Assembly (NCBI RefSeq): GCF_029852145.1 | Contig: NC_079970.1 | Location: 8,432,001-8,496,000 of the forward strand | DNA: 64,000 nt | Direction of reading: 5' to 3' | Origin: Microplitis mediator | Lineage: Eukaryota; Arthropoda; Insecta; Hymenoptera; Braconidae | Shown: positions 10,770 to 23,030 of the stretch, piece by piece | Layout: each line of letters begins with the position of its first letter | Position numbering within the stretch: position 1 is the stretch's first letter | Translations under genes and position numbers: made by a program | The notes under the pieces: generated by a model | Database searches by the model: none | What the model saw: only the letters and a program-made list of their open reading frames with translations | Told to the model about the DNA's origin: nothing

Positions 10770-11270
10770 TTTTGATGTGCTAAGGTGACCCACACCTACA
10801 AGTCACGATCACAATGGCGACTGGCAAGGGTTACATGTTGAGCACCACCAAGAGATTTTTTTATTATTAGCAGTCAGCCCAGCTTTTGGTTCTGAGTCAA
10901 CTAATCATGCTAACTTGTGATGAAACTGTCAGGGTCGGGTATCCACCTGTTTCCTGATCACTAGGAATAATTAATTGAAGGATCCACCTCATGTATCCAA
11001 AATGACTGTGATAAGACCGATGTTATCGTGATATTTGGTGAATTGCACCGCAACCCAAAAATGTTCTCTACAGATGTCGACTGAAGTTGGGGATTCTAAG
11101 CTCGATGGAAAAAAGGTCCTCTCTGAGTGGTGTCCTGTCGACGAAAGCCCTTCCAGGATAATGTCTGGCCGATGAAAGAGGAAGAGACCGAGTTTTTTTA
11201 TACCCTGGTGAAACACCCTCTATAATTGACGCCTGCGCTCTTTAAACCTTCCCCGGGAACATGAATTACG
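10770..11270. other. GC-richer unique segment, unknown
   Basis: Higher GC than the flanks, with a 75-codon open frame on the minus strand (10989-11216, MFHQGIKKLGLFLFHRPDII) that contains a direct repeat-like pair of phrases and resembles no family I know. It could be a decayed transposon, a non-coding exon or a chance frame. Confidence 0.3.
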
Positions 11271-11888
11271 TAGTTTACAATGACCTGATCCAAGTTAGTG
11301 CGAATTCTGTAGCCGAATGCACAATTGTAATAAAGCTAACGAGACAAATTTAAATTATATAGGAGAGAGCTGATACGTAACAATTCATCAGTTCAGTCGT
11401 CTTGAAGACATTCGAAATGAATCGTTTTTAACATTTCTTTTGCCAACGATATCTCTCTAATAAATTAACAGATTGAATTGGTTCATGCAATAATCGACGC
11501 GATTTTTTACGCTTTAACGCTGATTCAATTTTGACATTGATCGATCGATTCGTTTCAGACATATTCGAATTCGAAATAAACCGTTTTTTACCATTTTTTC
11601 CTCCAACAATATCTCTCGAAAAAATCAACCGATTGAGATGGTTCTTGCGGCAATCGACGCGTTTTATGGAGTTTTAGAGCTGATTCGATTTTGGAATCGA
11701 TTGATCAGGTCGTTTTTAAGAAATTAAAAGAAAGCTAAAAACAAATCATTTTTTCGTATTTCTTAATTATTTTAGAGTCCATTCGATCGAATGATCTGAA
11801 GCCCACATGAAAGTTGATAGCTAATAAGCTCTTTCGATTGCCGCAAGAACCATTTAAATCGGTTGATCAGTTAAAAAGTTATCGAGAG

Positions 11889-11891
<3 letters not shown>

Positions 11892-11968
<77 letters not shown>
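11892..11968. repeat. (AC)n microsatellite
   Basis: A perfect AC dinucleotide array of about 38 units, at the fixed internal position used by the cttcccgc family. Confidence 0.95.
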
Positions 11969-11970
<2 letters not shown>

Positions 11971-12611
11971 TCTATTCAGATCAAATTAGATCTGATGTTT
12001 CAGATCTGTACAGATCTGCATTTTGGCCAGATCTGTTTAGATCAAATTAGATCTCTGATCAGAACAGATCTGCTTGGATCTAAACAGATCAAGGTAAACA
12101 AAAAAATTATTAGCTGAATAAACAAACAAATTTATTTACTTTTTAGAATTATCAAAATTTAGGTGAATGTGTCAAAATTCAGCTAGTTGATGTTATAATT
12201 ATAATATAATGTGAAGAAATATTTCTTTATAATCTGTACAGATCTAATCTGATCAGATCTTAACTTTTTTTCCCGAGAAAAAGTTATATCAGCTCAGATC
12301 TGGTTTGATCCGTACAGTTCCAATTAGATCTCTTTATATTTACTTCATAAATTGATCGTTTAATCAATGTTGATCTATTTTGATCTGACTAGATCTAGGT
12401 TGATATAGCTTGATCCAGGTTGATCTGACTTGATTAGATTTGATCAGGGTAGATCTGGACTATTTTTCCCCAAAGAAAAATGTCATATCTGATCAGATCT
12501 AGTTTGATCTGAACAGATTAAATCAGATTTACTCTGATCTTGGTTCAGTATAAATTATGATCAAATTTGATCTGAGCTGATCTAATTTGATCAGAAAAGA
12601 TCTACATTTTT
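11969..12611. mobile_element. Word-repeat element, word AGATCTGATCAGATCT
   Basis: Many copies of agatcaaattagatct, cagatctgatcaga and tttgatctgagctgatct flank an AT-rich spacer (12090-12235). Compared with the copy at 51905, it replaces about 50 bases between the AC array and ctgggaggacttcaaaacg, so it looks inserted there. It ends ttttttcctggga. Confidence 0.65.
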
Positions 12612-12735
12612 TTCCTGGGAGGACTTCAAAACGTCGACATCTGATGAAAACTCGATTTTCCGAAATCTAGGTGAAAACAATAACTTCCCGAATTTTCCGA
12701 AAATCTTCGATTTTCATGGCGGGAAGTTAAAAAAG

Positions 12736-15044
12736 TATTGAGTATAAACTATAATTTTATTACTTATTCCATTAATTGCTTTTGTCAGATTCGCAATTTA
12801 ATTCAATGTAATCACTTTATTCTCTTTTTTACACTTCTTATCTTCTCTTTTACTCTCTTCATTTTATAATTCACCCCACGACATGACGAATATGTCACAC
12901 ATTTGCCTACATAAAAAATATTTAACTTAATTTTACCACAATTTGCCAACGGTAGATTCTATTGTGAATAAAAAATTCGAATGATCTACAGACCAAATGT
13001 TGATGAACATGCTTATGTGCTATGCAATGTATATAACATATACTACGCATGTATAGGTTATTTAAAAAGAATTCGTGTTGCATTGTTCTGTTTCATTCTG
13101 TAATAAAATTTAACAAACAATTTATGCAATAATTAAATTTTCCATCAATGGAATGCCCTAGTTTCTCGACGATAGGAATGATTAATTTCTATGTGGCGAT
13201 GTGATGATCCTGATTGGAAATGTATATCTTGTAAATTAGTATTTTTTTTACAAATTAGAGCATATCTGTTGATTAAAAAACAAAATATTCATGAAAAAAT
13301 TCTGTTCATTTTTTTACAAGAGATAAATCTAAAAAAAAATTATGAACCTGGTATAAAAAAGTTAAAAATCCTTCTTGGAAAAATGATAGTTTTTTTAGAG
13401 ACATTCAATTCTAAGACATGTTCTTTTTATAATCATACAATATGAAAAATTAAATTTCTAAAATTTTTAAAGGCAAAACGTTGAAAATAACAATTAAAAT
13501 TTGACGACAAAAATTTTTTCATTTGGATTTATATCGAGAATCAAGATCTGAATATTACTGATAAATGTGATATTGTGAATAAGTTCTTCGGCATACGGAG
13601 TAAATAGGGAGTTTTTTTAGTGTAGTGACTTCGGAGTTATATGGGTTTTATTTCAATCCACATCCACTGCGATATAGACTTTTAATGTGAAAATAAATTC
13701 TCCTTTGGGGTGAATTTCACTCCAAATTTGATCTGTGTTCACTGCGCAAATTTAATACAATGTAGCTTTCATTAAAATTTCACGAAGTAAAATAAATATA
13801 ACTTTCAAATGGATTTTAAGTTCTTAATAATTCAGAGATTTATTTTAAGTTTCCATGAAATTTTTAAGAGCGATATGTATAAATCTATTTATTCAGTTAT
13901 AAAATTTTAAAACAGAGTCAACAATTAATGATAATTCAAAGATGCTGTGAAAATAATTCAAGTACGAAAATGATAACGAGAATAGAAAAATGAGATGATG
14001 GAACAATAAGAAAGAAAGAAGAAGTAAGAGTAAAGGAACAAGAGGTATAAAAATAAAGAGAAGGGTTTGTTCATAATATAATGAATGCATAAAACTAAGA
14101 AGGAATATAAAAAAAGGAAACATTATGGATTGTTGCCAGATGGCGCAATACGTTCGAGAGAAACTCGGCTATTCTCGAGTATTCGAATAAAATGTGTTTT
14201 AACAAACAATAAAACCCAGTATTCTCATTGGATCAAGTCGGTCATTGTCCTCTAAACACGAACGTACGATATGGTACGTAAATTTTCTTCTCGTACAGCT
14301 CAATCTTCATTTTTGATTGATATTTTTTTAAAAATCTTTATTAATTACAGTTAAGAACTTATGTACAATAATTCAATTATAAAATTTATAAACAAAGTAG
14401 TATTGACAGAGCGAAAAATTTGAGTTTTAATTTGTAAATGGCAAAGTTTGTCGTACTTTTTAATCGGTTACGAACAAAACTTTTGCGCAATATCTCGCAA
14501 ACTGTCTTACCTAGTTCACAATTTAACAAAAACTTTTACTCCTTAACAGTGAAAAAGAAGAAAAAGGAGAAACATAATTTAAAAAATTTCTCAAAGAACT
14601 TTATTTGAACGATTTATTTTATTGTACAGTATGCAAATTTTGTGAAAAGATAAATTTATACTGTCAAAAAATGTTAAACTATTGTTTTTAATTGTTTCTC
14701 ACCGAGCCCACTCGTATCAATAACTGATGTTAATTAACTATTACAGAGATATGTCAATAACTGAAGGTTTTAGTCATGCGTGCACCAGACATAGAGTATT
14801 CAATAATATAACTGACGTGTAGTCCTACAAATCGATCGTAAACCCAATACCGCAAGTTTTCAAGTATTCACTAATTAATATTGCATACATAAAAATAAAA
14901 ATAGGTAAAATTTTATGTGCATTAAAATTGTTTTTTAAACAACCACTTTATTTTAAATTAACTCGATTTATATTCTTTCCAAAAATTTTAGATCCTTATA
15001 TTATTGTTATTTATTTTATGAATTTTAATATTTTTTTAGTAAAA
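12736..15044. other. Intronic AT-rich sequence
   Basis: Nothing certain. At 13600-13745 lies a degraded copy of a gtgaatttcactcc word element related to 48975-49170. At 13940-14120 there is purine-rich sequence on the plus strand. At 14130-14290 there is a less AT-rich unique stretch. No gene is seen. Confidence 0.5.
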
Positions 15045-15199
15045 TTACACTCAGAGAACAATTTATTTAAGCCAAATAAGGTTTGTTTCATACAAATAAA
15101 TCCCATATTTGAATGTACCTAATCTGTATTTATTTCAACCGAATAAAGTTTATTAATATCATTAATATTTGAATAAAATAAACTGTTTTCTTAGTGTAA
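15045..15199. mobile_element. Short TIR element, TTACACT ends, word ATTTGAATAAA
   Basis: The left end TTACACTCAGAGAACAATTT and the right end complement (TTACACTAAGAAAACAGTTT) pair over about 20 bases with few mismatches. The 155-base body repeats aataaa/tttatttgaa words. Confidence 0.65.
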
Positions 15200-15209
15200 C
15201 ATAATGAAC

Positions 15210-15400
15210 TAATTCTCCCCAGGAAGGAATCGCCAATGGTATCAATTGGCCGAGTCTTGGGCCAGTTGTAATTTGCCAAGCCTTGGGAAGTGACCATGGG
15301 ACCAGACTAGGTCCGAGTCTAGGCCCTATGGTTTATTTTGTTACTCCCAAGCCTTGGGGGTAACCATAGGGCCAGACCAGGTCTTGACCTGATCAGAACG
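15210..15400. mobile_element. Word-repeat element, word CCAAGCCTTGGG
   Basis: GC-rich island with cgagtcttgggccagttg, gccaagccttgggaagtgac and ctcccaagccttgggggtaa, and paired ccatgggacc / ggccctatgg. The word resembles that of the 42.4 kb element. Ends are not defined. Confidence 0.6.
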
Positions 15401-15439
15401 ATCATGAAAGACAAAATATGTATTTATTATTAATAATCT

Positions 15440-15600
15440 ATATTTTCAACGACAGGTTAAGAAAATTTAAATTTTTCGAAAAAATTGAGAATTTATTGTG
15501 GTGTCAGTCCGATTTTCGAAAATCGAGTTTTCATTATATGTCGACGTTCTGATGTTCTAGAAAAACATTCTGACTATTTTTAAAGTGATGTTTGCTTGAA
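15440..15600. repeat. cttcccgc-family fragment
   Basis: Contains gtcagtccgattttcgaaaa, then tcgagttttcat and gtcgacgttctga, the terminal block of the family, without the modules or AC array. Confidence 0.6.
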
Positions 15601-16534
15601 AAAAAAAATAATAGCATAAATATGATTTCGATTTCAAATATTCAACAACAACGAAAAACTCATGTTTTGGTTAGTAAAACTTCTTTTGACTTCCAATGAA
15701 TCGTAAAAAATTGGAAAATCCAGAAGTATACAATTCGCTTGCTCATTCGAAAAAAAAAAAATTGATAACAATAATAATAATAATATATGATAGCTAAATT
15801 TTTTTTCTGAATTGCAGTTTTAACTTTTTATGAATTCTAATTAAACCTAACGATTTGGATAATGATTTTAAAAACGGTTCTTTTAGTTAAGAATTCATTT
15901 ATAAAAATAAAAAAAAATAGATCAATCGGTTGAATATATTTGAAGCTATTGTGTTTACCAACATCAGTACATATTGAGGGAGACCATAGGTTTTTTTTAC
16001 AATTGTTTGTTTTTTCAATCATTATTATTCAAAAATTGACTTGAAATTGCGTTCATTTTATTATTAATAATTCATATTTCAAATTATACAAATTTCATTC
16101 TGGTTGAGCATTATTACATGAGTGAAAATATGTTTTCCACTTGATTGAATCAGCTGGGATTGAGTAGGCGTTAGTAGAACGCATCTCATTGTTTCGCAAT
16201 TGAGTTGTGCAATACTGATGATTTGGGAGCTCTGGGAGCTCGAATAAGTCTAAGTAATCACGTATTTGAGCTCGGAAACATCAAGAAATTTTAGCGCTGA
16301 TGCGCAGATTCAACCATTTTCCAGGTTTTTTTTTTTCTTTTTTCATTACTATGGAAGAGAAAAATTTGATTATAAAAACAATCGATAAAATATATGTACG
16401 TAGTTTTCTACACAAAATAACTGACTTTTTACATATCTGAAATAAAACATTTTATTGTGATTTAATAATTTTTCAATTAAATAATTTTGATAATGGAAAT
16501 GCTTTTAATCTATTTTGAACTACGTTAAGAGGAT

Positions 16535-16669
16535 TTAATATATGACGGTGGATCTCCTGGAATCCTTCCCTGCTGCATTCTCGTAATGCTCCCAGCTGTA
16601 ACTCCCTATCCGAATAGGTGGGTAGAATGAAGCGTATGCAGCTACAAGGGTGCAAAGTACGAAAGCATT
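16535..16669 (-). CDS. Candidate exon of a small secreted protein or alternative N-terminus (unverified)
   Basis: The minus strand reads AFVLCTLVAAYASFYPPIRI, then GSYSWEHYENAAGKDSRRST and VIY before a stop at 16537-16535. The first 13 residues look like the core of a signal peptide. Many insect secreted proteins place an intron just after the first few residues, which would fit a start in an upstream exon, but no AG acceptor precedes GCT in frame. The segment is less AT-rich than its flanks. The overlapping 73-codon frame on the same strand is an alternative reading. It could also be chance. Confidence 0.25.
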   Translation of the reverse strand, partial: NAFVLCTLVAAYASFYPPIRIGSYSWEHYENAAGKDSRRSTVIY

Positions 16670-17871
16670 TCAAGAGCATGAGCACGTTAAACAAAACAAA
16701 AAAAATATTAGTAAAACGAACAAAAACGATGGAATTAAATAAATTAAAAATATTTTTCAGTAAAAATACTCAATTCCGAGGATTTGTAAATTTGCTTTTT
16801 TAAATTAAGGTAAAACAGGAATCGAATTTAATTAATCACAATGTTATTTTAGATAATCTGAATAAGGTTGGTTTAAAATATAACTCGGCATTTCCTATTG
16901 ACTTATGTGTAAAAATAGCTCTTTAAAAAGGAACAAAAAAATACTTTCAGTAACTAGGTCAAGTGCGTTCAGTAAGTAGGTAGAGAAAAGAAAAACTCTT
17001 GTGATCTACTCAAAAAAAAAAAATTGAGTTTAAAAAAATTACTAAATTATTATTTTTGAGACATATAGATATTTCATGATATTGAATTGAATCATGATTA
17101 TAATTATAATTAATTATGTCGAAAAAGTCAGATGATTTATAAATTTTTTGTCATATTTATACGACAATAAGAAAAAAATATGTGTTCTTAATATTTGCTT
17201 TTCTTTCAATCTTACACTTTATTTTTTATTGAATCAAATGAATGAGTGGGTGTCTCTAAGAATATTGAAAAAAAAAAAAAAAAGTATACAACAGTCTTAG
17301 ATTGGGTTTACTGGGGATGAAATTTATTTTATGTAGGAGTAGTTAATCTTTAATCTATAGAGTAAACATTGTATATTTATATTTTTTTATTAAAAATATT
17401 TTATGTAAAGAAAAAAAAATTATAATTTATTTGAACTCATATACTTCTTTTTTTTTATAAAAAATATACCACTAACGTCAAATATTATTATTTTCATTAC
17501 TACATTACATACATGAAAAATAAATTCCACAAAATAAACAATAGCCTCGAGTTATTGTGCTTGTGTATATTAACTACAATAATAAAAAATGAAGCAAAGA
17601 TAAATAACTGAAAATATTAAAAACATTTTATGTGGATTTTGGAGTAGTGATTATTTTTAAAAATAATCAAAATTAATATTTTATACTTTCGTTTTTGTTT
17701 TAATGGTATCTAAAATTTTATTTTTTAAATTATAAAATATGATCGTTTAATTAACGAAAATTTATATATCTCTATTGGGCTCTTATATCCAATTACGATT
17801 CTATGTCAGCAAAGCGGTATTTTCACATCATCGATCGGCAATTAATGGTAGGCGATAGCACCATCGAGAGA

Positions 17872-17874
<3 letters not shown>

Positions 17875-17951
<77 letters not shown>
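17875..17951. repeat. (TA)n microsatellite
   Basis: A perfect TA array. The IYIYIY open frames across it are artefacts. Confidence 0.95.
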
Positions 17952-17952
<1 letters not shown>

Positions 17953-18805
17953 GGGTATATTCAAGTGTTCACCGGTCAATTTCCGGAGGCAGTAATATTG
18001 ATAAGGGATACAGAAGTGTATGAAAAAATATAAAAATACAATTTTCAACATTTAATATTATTTGAGAAGACAATTGTTTTAATTTTAAATATACTCCTAC
18101 ATACTACGCCTACATTCAATAATTTTTTTTTGTTGCTAAATTAACTTGTTAGTATGAAGCAGAGTTTTTTTACTTGTTGTAAATGTCTACTTTGTTGACT
18201 GAGTAGAAAAAATGATAAAATTAAAATAAATTAATTATTTTAACAACCACTCAAAGGATCTTAGAGATAATTGCTTCTTATAAATACTTTTTTTTTGTTA
18301 TCTGTTTATCTAATAAAAAAAAGTTATTAAATTTATTTTATGCATAATTTTTTCCATGATCAAAGTATTATCAACTTTTATAATTTCATGAAAAAAACTG
18401 CGCTAGAATTACAGAGCATAGCCGTATGAATATGAACTCAAAGCTAACTTGTAAGAAGACACTTTTAAAACTTTTTTCTCTTATTTCAGCTGAGAAAGTT
18501 TACTCTTGTCGATATTTTATTTATTGGAAAAGTTACTTTATCATGTTGTCTATATTTGAGTACTTCTTTTACAACTTTTATTATATTTATAAAAAAATAT
18601 TCCAGGCAACTTGACATAAAATTTTATCTACACTCGTTAAAAAATTAAATGGCCATTCATTTAAAGAAAAAGAAAAAAAAAACAATTATAAATTCTGGTA
18701 AGTTAACTTGGATTAAAGTAATCGTTTTGAAACTATGAAAATCATTTGGAAGTAGTAAACCTTCACTCTAAGCTGCTCCATCGTTTGGCAAAAAAAAGTT
18801 ACCTG

Positions 18806-19810
18806 CACTGAGAAAAAATTTCTCTTTGGACAATTAAATTGGTTTTGTTGAATTCTATTAAACTAAAATTTATTTGGGGCAACTAAATTTTATTACGTCA
18901 ATATAATCTATTTTATCATTTTTAACAAACGATTTAATAGACTCTATTTGGTTGGCATTAATATGTTAATCTCTCTCTAAGATAATAAAATCATTTGGTA
19001 GAGTTGAGAAAATATTTATTTAATGGACAACTAAACCATTTTATGTAGAGCCAACAAATCCAAATATTATAGCCAAATATTATTATATTAACTCTAATAA
19101 ATATTAATTAGACACAAAAGAATATATTCATTCAGAATAAAAATATATATTTGTTCGAGGTTAATAAATATATATTTGAACCTAATGATTATTGATTTAA
19201 AAGTTATGGTGTTAGGCAGCAGCAGCTGGAGTAGTTCGGTGCTCGCCACTAGATCGCGCCCACCACTTGTGGTGTCCCTGGTAAGATACTTATTTCAGAG
19301 TTTTTATATTCCGAGCTTGAAGCATTTATGGGACGAGTTATCCGCTGAAAACTTTTGATAGTAATATAGGGGTATACTGTAATACACTATGACATTAATG
19401 TTTAATATTAATATTTTTCCTGAAAATTTTTTTCATAGTATGAAAAAAAGTACTTGTGAAGGAAATAAATTATTTTTCTAAATATGCATTTATTGAACTG
19501 TTGAATAAATATTCTGTCATTTCAAAATAATATTTAATTATTACTAATAACTCATTCTCTAGAATGATCACTCATACATTTCATTATGACTCCTTTATAA
19601 ACTCTACAGGTAATCAATTTGATTTTATGCTTGCTACTAAACGCGTAATTATCTTTACTGAATATTTTATAGTTTCTAATAATTTGTTTTATTGGTGGAT
19701 TACAAAAGATTTAGTTAAAACAACCAAATATATGATTGGCAATGGACAATCAAATCATTTTCTTGTCATAACTAAAATTTAGTTGTCAGAAGGAAATTTT
19801 TTTCTCAGTG
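18806..19810. mobile_element. Foldback/TIR element, family CACTGAG (copy A)
   Basis: The ends CACTGAGAAAAAATTTCTCT and the complement of ...aaatttttttctcagtg pair, followed by gacaattaaatt on both sides. A second, longer copy is at 56414-58577. No transposase is present. The interior open frames (for example 19176-19358) are not conserved between copies as protein. Confidence 0.85.
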
Positions 19811-20280
19811 TGGAGAATTACAATTCGAAAAGCGAGGACAGAAAAAAATTATTGAATTTTTCTTTGTCTTTGAGCTACTACTTTTAGGAATAAATAGCGA
19901 CTAAAAACTGTCAGCAGCTATAAAAAGATAAAACTTTTGACAATAAGAAAAAAAAAGTTTGCAAAGTTTGAATAATTTTTTGTTACTGAGTTATATGATC
20001 GTTTTAACATAAAATTATCCTTTCTGTTTCAATATTCAGTAAAAAGAGGACGAATCATTTATAAAAAACTTCTCAAATAGTAAATGATGCTAATAAATTT
20101 CCGATAAATTTATCTGTAACATGATGAAAAACTTTGTCTTATACATTGAGATAAAGTAAAGTGTCCAGTCCTCCTTTTCAGTCTACTACATTTTTCATAT
20201 TTTATCAACTTCACTCATTCCCAGATCATGGGTAATTTATAAATTACCGATTGGTCCGTTACTGTTGGTCAAGAGATGAC
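19811..20280. other. Intronic, no feature
   Basis: AT-rich sequence without recognisable repeat or frame. Confidence 0.5.
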
Positions 20281-20282
20281 GT

Positions 20283-20518
20283 ACACAGAAAAAAAAAAAT
20301 TCTTGACTGAAGGTAAATATTCTTGATTCAAGAAAATTTTTTTGGAGACCTAAATTTTCTCAGATAAAGTAGAAATCTTTTCCGACCAAGACGAATTTTT
20401 TTTAACCAAGACAAATTCTCTTGGCTCAAGAAAATCTTGACTTGGTTTCCGAAAACGTTTGTCTTCAAAAATATTTTCTTGACTCAAGTTAACTTTTTTT
20501 TCTGTGTACAACACGACA
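20283..20518. mobile_element. MITE, TACACAGAAAA ends, word CAAGAAAA
   Basis: The termini TACACAGAAAAAAAAA and the complement of tttttttctgtgta enclose cttgattcaagaaaatt and cttggctcaagaaaatcttg words. A copy with high identity is at 51510-51733. A larger relative is at 33509-35315. Confidence 0.85.
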
Positions 20519-20890
20519 GAGCATAGTAGGTTGAGTATAAGGACTGTTCTAGATGCCTCAATATTGAACTTCATTTTGGATCTAGTAAATCACACATGGA
20601 CTAAATTAATCAAAGCGATTACTTGCATCTTTATAATTTACTCAGGATTTACTTGTGATTTATACTTTACTTAATATTCTCATATTTATCTTGCCCTATA
20701 AGAAAGTATCTCTACCCGTCTTTTAATTTATATTCCATGACGTTACAGATTATAGAATTTCTTGTATGGATCCGAGCACTAAGAGTGCAGATCCTTAATC
20801 TCTAAAAACCGTAGCCATTGGTAATGGTCATATAAAAATAAATTATTGAGACTGACAAAAATTTAAAATGAATTAACCGGTTTTAGTGAT

Positions 20891-21097
20891 GTACCTGAAA
20901 ATCGGAACGTTTTTCACGCAACGAAAATGAAAAAAAATTAATGTAATTTGACTGCTTAAGGGGTCGTTCCGGAGGTTAGTGGTGGCCTAAGATTTTCGGC
21001 TGACAACCAGCATCTACATGCGAAATATTTCAGAAATCTAGTCATCCAGCAGATTTTTTCTTTTCGATCCGCTAAAAACGTTCCGATCTTCAGGTAC
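20891..21097. mobile_element. MITE, GTACCTGAAGATCGGAACG ends
   Basis: The left end gtacctgaaaatcggaacgt and the right end, the complement of acgttccgatcttcaggtac, form a TIR of about 24 bases around 160 bases of unique body. The second copy at 38438-38649 has the opposite body orientation. Confidence 0.85.
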
Positions 21098-22259
21098 ACG
21101 TTTAGTGGCTGTTAATGGGTCGAGAAATCGAGTTGGCTAAATATACACTTGATGAAAAGAAAACTTTGAGAGAACGTGGTTTCAATTGAGTCAAATACAC
21201 CACAACTTTACGTACTTTAAAATCCATTTCATTTTGGTTTAAAAGAACGTATGTCTGTAAAGGGATTCTTCTACTTAAATACATCGCGTACTTATTTTAG
21301 CTTTATAATAATTTAATAAAATGTAATGATTATGATAATCTTTATGAAAATCTATGATTAAATTAATGTTCATTAAAAAAAAAAAAAGTAGTTTGCCTAT
21401 TAAGTGATGGTGAACAATAAACTCGAAAGATGGAAATTACTCGGTCAGAAATTGACACTAGTTAGTTTAACTTTAACTGAATTACTTATCTACTGGACCA
21501 CTCAAATTCATGATTACCGTTTACCATATGACTCGCTAAATTAGTGTATCAATGAAGATTGATTATCGAGATGTAAACGGGTGTTATGAGAATCGATAAG
21601 AGTAATTAGATTCCACAAAAATTAAAATGCGACACTAGCACTCCGAAATAAAAAAAAAAATTATTAGTAAAGATAAGTAGCAGTTAAAAATAAAATATAT
21701 AATTATAAGACAAATATCACTTGGTGAATTTGAATATTTGAATAAGTCATAAAATGAAAAAAAAAAAATTAAAAATAATCGAGTTTTATTCTGTTCTATA
21801 TTTCCCAAATCTTTCAGTAAGATTTAAAAAAATAATATAAATATGAAAATCCTAAAAGCTGAAAAGCTTAGATCAGCAATATGTATCCTATTTTTTTTCT
21901 TTATATTTTTTTTATCGATGTGAGCTTCGGATGAGCGCGTTCAGGAGTTTATTTTTCCAAGCTAGTCGTTCATGCCAGTGAGACTCCTTTTACCTTTCAT
22001 GACCGAAAGAAATCGCGTGAGAAAGACAAAAAATAAAAATAAAATTTCTTGTTATATTTTTTTCAGTGAATCGATTGATATCCGTGATATCAATGGATGA
22101 ACTCTGTCTATTATTTGTGATTTTTTTTTTATTTTTATATATCTTCAGTGCACTTACACCTGACTTAACTGATCTGTTTCGTTCATCAATTGAGTCAATT
22201 TTCAACTGATTTTTTTTAATAAATAAAATGTAATTAATGGATACAATACATTACTTTTC
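21098..22259. other. Intronic, no gene
   Basis: AT-rich sequence. A slightly richer patch at 21920-22010 (gagcttcggatgagcgcgtt) has no supported frame. Confidence 0.5.
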
Positions 22260-22264
22260 TCTGA

Positions 22265-22450
22265 ATTGTCTACATGGGGAAAATGATTTAGATCTGACTA
22301 GATATAATTATATATTATCAGATAAAATTATATCTTGGCAGATCTAATATTTAGACATGATCAGATCTCATTATATCTGACCAACCACTGTTTATATATG
22401 GTTAGATCTGCGTATATCTCGTAAGATCTGATCAGATAACTATATCTGAA
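22265..22450. mobile_element. Word-repeat element, word AGATCTGA/AGATATAA
   Basis: Repeated agatctgactagatataatt, cagatctcattatatctgac and gtaagatctgatcagataac. It is related in word to the 11.97 kb element. Boundaries are unclear. Confidence 0.55.
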
Positions 22451-22619
22451 CTAAATACAACATTTCACATATACATTGAATTTTTATTGAAAATTGTTCA
22501 TATCTACACAGAAAGAATTTTTTATTGAAAATTACTCTGCAATTTCGAGTAATCCTGGGTCATTCCAAAAAATTAGTATTTTTTATTTTAACTTTTAATA
22601 TTTTTCGTTGAAATATTAG

Positions 22620-23030
22620 TATACACCGAGAATTTTATGGTAATGATTCTCATCGAGGATTTTTAATAGTTACCATACTGTATAGCAATTTTAGAATTTT
22701 ATACAATAATGCTATTAAAAACCTATATCCCCGAATAATAATCACTCTCACTAATAATAGTAATCACTTACATCACAGATAGCAACATTTATAATTTTCG
22801 GTAACAATGTTTACTATTGGCTCCGTGCACGAAAATACTAATACTATTAAATCATCAGTGTGAGACGTATACATGCATAATGACAGCGCCACCAACAAGG
22901 AGGATCGGAACTTCTGGAGGATCGGAACTTCAATACGTATACACAATACACATTTACTTCTATAGTAGTATACGTAAGCGCACGGAGCCAATACCGCGAT
23001 GGTAATAGTTACCATCGCGTATGTAAAAGT
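22620..23030. mobile_element. Word-repeat element, word GGTAATNGTTACCAT, with nested insert
   Basis: atggtaatgattctcat, atagttaccatactgtatag and gatggtaatagttaccatcg form complementary arms. A 14-base inverted pair (ATTGGCTCCGTGC... / GCACGGAGCCAAT) at 22815-22998 marks a second element inside it. Confidence 0.5.
22815..22998. mobile_element. Small nested TIR insertion
   Basis: The ends ATTGGCTCCGTGCACG and CGCACGGAGCCAAT are inverted. The body contains a tandem duplication of ggaggatcggaacttc at 22901-22935 and a pair of gtatac sites. No coding capacity. Confidence 0.5.

Larger units (their letters stand above)
11400..12735. repeat. cttcccgc-family repeat copy, interrupted
   Basis: Two tandem units of a roughly 170-base module (aacgatatctctcg..., accgattgagatggtt, gcaatcgacgcgttttat) lead into an (AC)n array. 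The family end resumes at 12612 (cttcaaaacgtcgacatctg) and finishes gcgggaagtt at 12728. The same order is seen at 51905-52098. Confidence 0.75.
15601..18805. other. Intronic AT-rich sequence
   Basis: Mostly A/T runs. It contains a candidate small exon at 16535-16669 and a TA array at 17875 (both listed separately). Otherwise no repeat or gene is recognised. Confidence 0.5.

Noticed and set aside
17803..18051. Open frames with IYIYIY repeats on both strands
   Set aside because: Translation of a (TA)n microsatellite; the same applies at 23791-23973.
19176..19358. Open frame MNLMIIDLKVMVLGSSSWSS as a gene
   Set aside because: It lies in a non-coding foldback element, and the equivalent frame is not kept in the copy at 58 kb.
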